DNA from: an uncultured Lachnospiraceae bacterium
GTDB lineage: Bacteria > Bacillota > Clostridia > Lachnospirales > Lachnospiraceae
Length of the DNA stretch: 42,879 nucleotides
Direction: 5' to 3'
Assembly (NCBI GenBank): GCA_900554205.1
Contig: USGM01000011.1
Location: 1 to 42,879, forward strand
The notes under the pieces were generated by a model, which searched no databases, was not told the DNA's origin, and saw nothing but the letters and a program-made list of their open reading frames with translations. Position 1 is the first letter of the stretch; every line of letters begins with the position of its first letter. The translations under genes were made by a program, and so were the position numbers. This document shows positions 39,563 to 42,879 of the stretch, one piece after another.

Positions 39563-40858
39563 ATGACGGATCGTAACAAACCAGAGCTTTTAATCCCGGC
39601 GAGCAGCCTGGAGGTCTTAAAGACTGCGGTCATATTCGGAGCGGACGCCGTATATATCGGCGGCGAAGCATTCGGACTTCGCGCGAAGGCAAAGAATTTT
39701 TCCATGGAGGAAATGGCGGAGGGCATAGCGTTTGCACATGCGCATGGTGTCAAGGTGTATGTCACGGCAAATATTCTGGCGCACAACTATGACCTCGACG
39801 CAGCAAGGGCGTATTTTGAAGAGCTTCGTCTTATGCAGCCGGAAGCCTGCGACGCGCTCATCATTTCCGACCCGGGAATGTTCACGATTGCAAGAGAGGT
39901 CTGGCCGGAGGTGGAGATTCACATTTCAACTCAGGCGAACAACACAAATTACATGACCTACCTCTTCTGGTGGAAGCAGGGGGTGAAGCGCGTGGTTTCC
40001 GCGAGGGAGCTGTCCCTGAACGAGATCCGGGGTATCAGGGAGCACATCCCGGCGGAGATGGAGATCGAGAGCTTTATCCACGGTGCGATGTGCATTTCCT
40101 ATTCGGGAAGATGCCTTCTGAGCAATTACTTTACCGGGCGTGATGCCAACAGGGGAGCCTGCACGCATCCCTGCCGGTGGAAGTATGCGGTCGTGGAGGA
40201 GACAAGGCCCGGAGAGTACCTGCCGGTTTATGAGAACGACAGAGGAACCTATATTTTTAACTCCAAAGATCTGTGCATGATTGAATATATCCCGGAGCTT
40301 GTGGCGGCGGGCATCGACAGCTTTAAGATCGAGGGGCGCATGAAGACGGCGCTCTATGTCGCGGCGGTGGCGAGAACCTACAGAAGGGCAATCGATGACT
40401 TCTTTGAGTCGGAGCAGAAATACCGTGACCATCTGGACTGGTACAGGTCAGAAATATCCAAATGTACCTACCGCCAGTTTACGACCGGCTTTTATTTCGG
40501 AAAAACAGATGCAGAGACGCAGATTTATGACAATAATACCTACGTCAATGAATATAAATATCTGGGGATCGCGGAAGAAATCAGGAATGTTTCAGAAACT
40601 CCGTGCAAGGGAGCGCCACAGGATGCGAGACTGATCCGCATTGAGCAGAAAAATAAATTTTCTGTGGGCGATTCCATAGAGATCATGAAGCCGGACGGCT
40701 CAAACGTCCCGGTCACTGTGGAAGGAATGTTCAATGAAGAGGGCGAGGCTGTGGAAAACTGCCCGCATTCCAGACAGAAATTGTGGATAAAGCTTTCTGC
40801 GGAGGCAGAACAGTATGATATTCTCAGAGTGAAGGTTGAAGGACAGGATAATGGATAA
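39563..40858 (+). CDS. U32-family protein, TrhP-like tRNA uridine 5-hydroxylation factor
   Basis: This 431-residue protein has PELLIPASSLEVLKTAVIFGADAVYIGGEAF at the start in split motifs, HISTQANNTNY, and the U32 signature ESFIHGAMCISYSGRC followed by DANRGACTHPCRW, with cysteines for an Fe-S cluster. TrhP proteins (Bacillus YrrN/YrrO) use prephenate to hydroxylate U34 of tRNA. This single copy resembles the YrrO type. GAAAGGA lies before ATG 39563. The operon order (MltG-like, trmR, trhP) is that of Bacillus yrrL-M-N/O. It overlaps the next start by eight bases. Confidence 0.88.
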   Translation: MTDRNKPELLIPASSLEVLKTAVIFGADAVYIGGEAFGLRAKAKNFSMEEMAEGIAFAHAHGVKVYVTANILAHNYDLDAARAYFEELRLMQPEACDALIISDPGMFTIAREVWPEVEIHISTQANNTNYMTYLFWWKQGVKRVVSARELSLNEIRGIREHIPAEMEIESFIHGAMCISYSGRCLLSNYFTGRDANRGACTHPCRWKYAVVEETRPGEYLPVYENDRGTYIFNSKDLCMIEYIPELVAAGIDSFKIEGRMKTALYVAAVARTYRRAIDDFFESEQKYRDHLDWYRSEISKCTYRQFTTGFYFGKTDAETQIYDNNTYVNEYKYLGIAEEIRNVSETPCKGAPQDARLIRIEQKNKFSVGDSIEIMKPDGSNVPVTVEGMFNEEGEAVENCPHSRQKLWIKLSAEAEQYDILRVKVEGQDNG

Positions 40859-42011
40859 GAAGAAAACATCACGCATGGTGGCACATGTCCTGACGGCAGT
40901 TTACGGGATGGCGTGTCTGTGGCTTTTCTACAGACAGTCTATAGCCGATCTCTCCGTGGAGGGAGCGATACCGTACCAGTCGGATCTGCCGCTTCATATC
41001 AGCATGATTATTGAGGACGGTTGGTATTACAGCTTTACGGCGTATGCTTACAAGCTGCTTTACCTGCTCTGCGGACGGACAACGATAGGCATCGCACTTC
41101 TGCTCGCTGTCTGTACATGGGCAACCGTCTATGTCATGGAGGAATTTTTGTGCTATGTCGGGCGCTATCGGGAGAAAAACTGGTTCACCCTGACGCTGGC
41201 GCTGAGTCTGAATTTTGTGATGCCCGTGTATCTCAGGGTAGTCGGTGTGTACCGCTATGTCAGCTACCAGTCGGGAAATATCTGGCATAATTCCACCTAT
41301 ATCTGTATGCGGCTGGTCGCACTGGCAACGCTGCTGTACTATTTCAGACTGGAAGAAAAATACCGCGAGGGACTTAGCTGGAAGGAATGGTGCATATTTG
41401 CGCTTTTGAATGTTGTCTGTACCGGAATCAAGCCCAGCTTTCTGGTGGCGTTTTCGCCGGTTGTCGGAATCTGTCTGCTGGTGGATCTCTTCCGGCGCGT
41501 TCCGCTGAAAAGAATTTTAGTCTTCGGTTCTGCGCTTCTGCCGAGCGGACTGGTCATTCTCTGGCAGAACGCCGTTCTGTTCGGCGAGGACACCGGCAAC
41601 GGCATCGGCTTCCGGCCGTGGTATACCTTCTCACTGCATGCGAATATTACAAAGCTTGCAGTTGTGTGCTCTGTCCTGTTCTGTGCGTTGACGGTTCTCT
41701 GCACATGCAGGCAGCTGAAAACTGATAAAAAATATCGATTTGTTGTGATGATGGCAGTAGTGGGGTTTGCGGAAGCGCTCTGTCTTGTGGAAAACGGCAG
41801 CCGTGCCGTGGACGGGAACTTCCTGTGGAGCTACAGCTTCTGCCTGTTTGTGTTGTTTGCCGTCTGTGCGGTCAAATGGCTGGAATTTGGCAAGGAAGGC
41901 GTGCAGAGGAGCCTCCGCGTGGGACTTGGCCTCGTATATGCGTGGCATTTGTACTGCGGACTGTATTTCTTTGTGAAGCTCGTCGCAGGAGCTAGCTATT
42001 GGATGCAGTGA
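40851..42011 (+). CDS. Polytopic membrane protein of unknown function
   Basis: The protein is 386 residues with about nine to ten hydrophobic segments. An early loop with PYQSDLPLHISMIIEDGWYYSF contains acidic residues, in the place where GT-C glycosyltransferases often carry their catalytic Asp, and VCTGIKPSFLVAFSP is glycosyltransferase-like. This is weak evidence for a lipid-linked sugar transferase or flippase-like role. I do not recognise a family. ATG 40851 overlaps trhP by eight bases (ATGGATAA), so translation is coupled, with AGGACAGGA as a loose SD. The stop lies in a small palindrome (GATGCA...TGCATC). Confidence 0.72.
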   Translation: MDKKKTSRMVAHVLTAVYGMACLWLFYRQSIADLSVEGAIPYQSDLPLHISMIIEDGWYYSFTAYAYKLLYLLCGRTTIGIALLLAVCTWATVYVMEEFLCYVGRYREKNWFTLTLALSLNFVMPVYLRVVGVYRYVSYQSGNIWHNSTYICMRLVALATLLYYFRLEEKYREGLSWKEWCIFALLNVVCTGIKPSFLVAFSPVVGICLLVDLFRRVPLKRILVFGSALLPSGLVILWQNAVLFGEDTGNGIGFRPWYTFSLHANITKLAVVCSVLFCALTVLCTCRQLKTDKKYRFVVMMAVVGFAEALCLVENGSRAVDGNFLWSYSFCLFVLFAVCAVKWLEFGKEGVQRSLRVGLGLVYAWHLYCGLYFFVKLVAGASYWMQ

Positions 42012-42025
42012 CAATGCATCTGCGG

Positions 42026-42054
42026 TTGTCTTTTGTGTGAAAATAAGGTATTGT
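42026..42054 (+). promoter_or_regulatory. Promoter of the type III glutamine synthetase gene
   Basis: TTGTCT (42026-42031), 17 bases, TATTGT (42049-42054). The leader is only about 37 bases and has no terminator hairpin, unlike that of amt-PII. Confidence 0.7.
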
Positions 42055-42097
42055 AATTACGAAAGCAGGAAAGAACACCAGAAAGGGAAAAGGGAAG

Positions 42098-42879
42098 ATG
42101 AACGAAGTATTGAATGTGGAAGAGCTGTTTGCCAGCAAGGTTTTTACCCTCGGGAAAATGCGGGAATATTTGCCCAAGGGAGTTTTCAAGGAAGTAAAGC
42201 GCGTCATGGATCAGGGCGGGGAGCTTTCCCTTGCCACAGCTGATGTCGTGGCGAAGGCGATGAAGGACTGGGCGATTGAGAACGGAGCGACCCATTACAC
42301 ACACTGGTTCCAGCCGCTGACCGGAATTACCGCAGAGAAGCATGATGCCTTTGTGACCCATCCGGACGAGGATGGGAAAATGCTCATGGAGTTCTCGGGA
42401 AAAGAGCTGATTAAGGGCGAGCCGGATGCATCTTCCTTCCCTTCCGGCGGACTGCGTGCAACCTTTGAGGCACGGGGATATACAGCATGGGACATCACCT
42501 CTCCGGCGTTTATCAAGGAGACGGCGACAGGTCCGACCCTCTGTATTCCCACGGCGTTCTGTTCTTATACAGGTGAGGCGCTGGACAAAAAGACGCCGCT
42601 GCTGCGCTCCATGCACGCGCTGGATCAGCAGTGCATCCGCATCCTGCGGCTGTTCGGCAACACCGAGGCACAGCACGTTGTCCCGCAGGTCGGCCCGGAG
42701 CAGGAATATTTCCTCATCGACGAGACGCTCTACAACAAGCGCAAGGATCTTCTTTACACGGGCCGGACGCTCTTCGGCGCGAAGCCGCCGAAGGGGCAGG
42801 AGCTGGACGATCATTACTTCGGCACGCTCAAGCCGCGCGTCGCCGCGTTCATGCAGGATCTGGACGAGGAGCTGTGGAA
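42098..42879 (+). CDS. glnN: Type III glutamine synthetase, 5' part only
   Basis: The frame is open from ATG 42098 to the window edge, giving 260 N-terminal residues of a protein usually near 700. GS-III marks are the long N-terminal domain (FASKVFTLGKMREYLPKGVF, ATHYTHWFQPLTGITAEKHD, SSFPSGGLRATFEARGYTAWD, GPTLCIPTAFCSYTGEALD) and the start of the active-site region (VGPEQEYFLID). It forms glutamine from glutamate, ammonia and ATP. GGGAAG lies before the ATG. Together with the Amt-PII gene it covers ammonium uptake and assimilation, but from separate loci with different leaders. The 3' part lies outside the window. Confidence 0.95.
   Translation, partial: MNEVLNVEELFASKVFTLGKMREYLPKGVFKEVKRVMDQGGELSLATADVVAKAMKDWAIENGATHYTHWFQPLTGITAEKHDAFVTHPDEDGKMLMEFSGKELIKGEPDASSFPSGGLRATFEARGYTAWDITSPAFIKETATGPTLCIPTAFCSYTGEALDKKTPLLRSMHALDQQCIRILRLFGNTEAQHVVPQVGPEQEYFLIDETLYNKRKDLLYTGRTLFGAKPPKGQELDDHYFGTLKPRVAAFMQDLDEELW

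Noticed and set aside
42002..42019. GATGCA/TGCATC palindrome at the end of the membrane protein gene as a terminator
   Set aside because: Only six pairs and no T-run; the following sequence is the glnN promoter.

Overview
The window looks like a chromosome segment of a Clostridia-class Firmicute, most likely Lachnospiraceae. This is inferred from gene content and order: a CIRCE/hrcA-grpE-dnaK-dnaJ-prmA-rsmE heat-shock block, an ireB-ruvX-DUF1292-fur-RNase J block, a Crh-like HPr, a type III glutamine synthetase and a DUF6465 protein. Shine-Dalgarno sites are strong and several promoters have vegetative -35/-10 boxes 17 bp apart. There is no rRNA, tRNA, CRISPR array, phage or IS transposase. 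No stretch longer than 300 bases lacks a gene; the largest gap is about 257 bases (2137-2393). Layout: 1-405 is a GC-rich C-terminal fragment of a coiled-coil protein. It collides near 370-405 with the 3' end of a minus-strand sugar-sensor/GGDEF gene, so both are broken there, either by real recombination or by an assembly join. 2394-7694 holds a cyclophilin (-), a GNAT acetyltransferase (+), an ammonium transporter fused to its own P-II protein (+) behind a leader with two tandem terminator-like hairpins, and hflK-hflC (-). 7897-13377 is a polysaccharide deacetylase followed by a tightly packed glycerol block: GlpA-like dehydrogenase, second flavoprotein, DUF1667 Cys-cluster protein and glycerol kinase. 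13467-17158 has a TPR-GGDEF protein, a class I/II aminotransferase and undecaprenyl-diphosphatase. 17186-21287 is a run of membrane and zinc-ribbon proteins of unknown function, followed by a Lys-rich DUF6465 protein with its own promoter. 21946-32869 is the heat-shock operon with a CIRCE operator, continuing through a Wzy-like membrane protein, prmA, rsmE, a cysteine desulfurase and thiI. 32963-33193 (-) is an HPr-like protein lacking the catalytic histidine. 33296-37895 carries mtaB and the ireB-ruvX-DUF1292-fur-rnj operon. A palindromic MITE-like element with a 23-bp near-direct repeat lies between rnj and ylbF (37892-38075). 38084-42011 holds ylbF, a short MltG-like membrane protein, trmR, trhP and an unknown polytopic membrane protein. 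42098 to the right edge is the start of glnN, cut by the window. Themes are nitrogen assimilation (Amt-PII, GS-III), RNA decay and tRNA/rRNA modification (RNase J, YlbF, MtaB, ThiI, TrmR, TrhP, RsmE), protein quality control (HrcA regulon, HflKC) and c-di-GMP signalling (two GGDEF proteins). The best candidates for something undescribed are the Amt-PII leader, the zinc-ribbon membrane cluster, the rnj-ylbF repeat element and the start-site palindrome of the DUF6465 gene.
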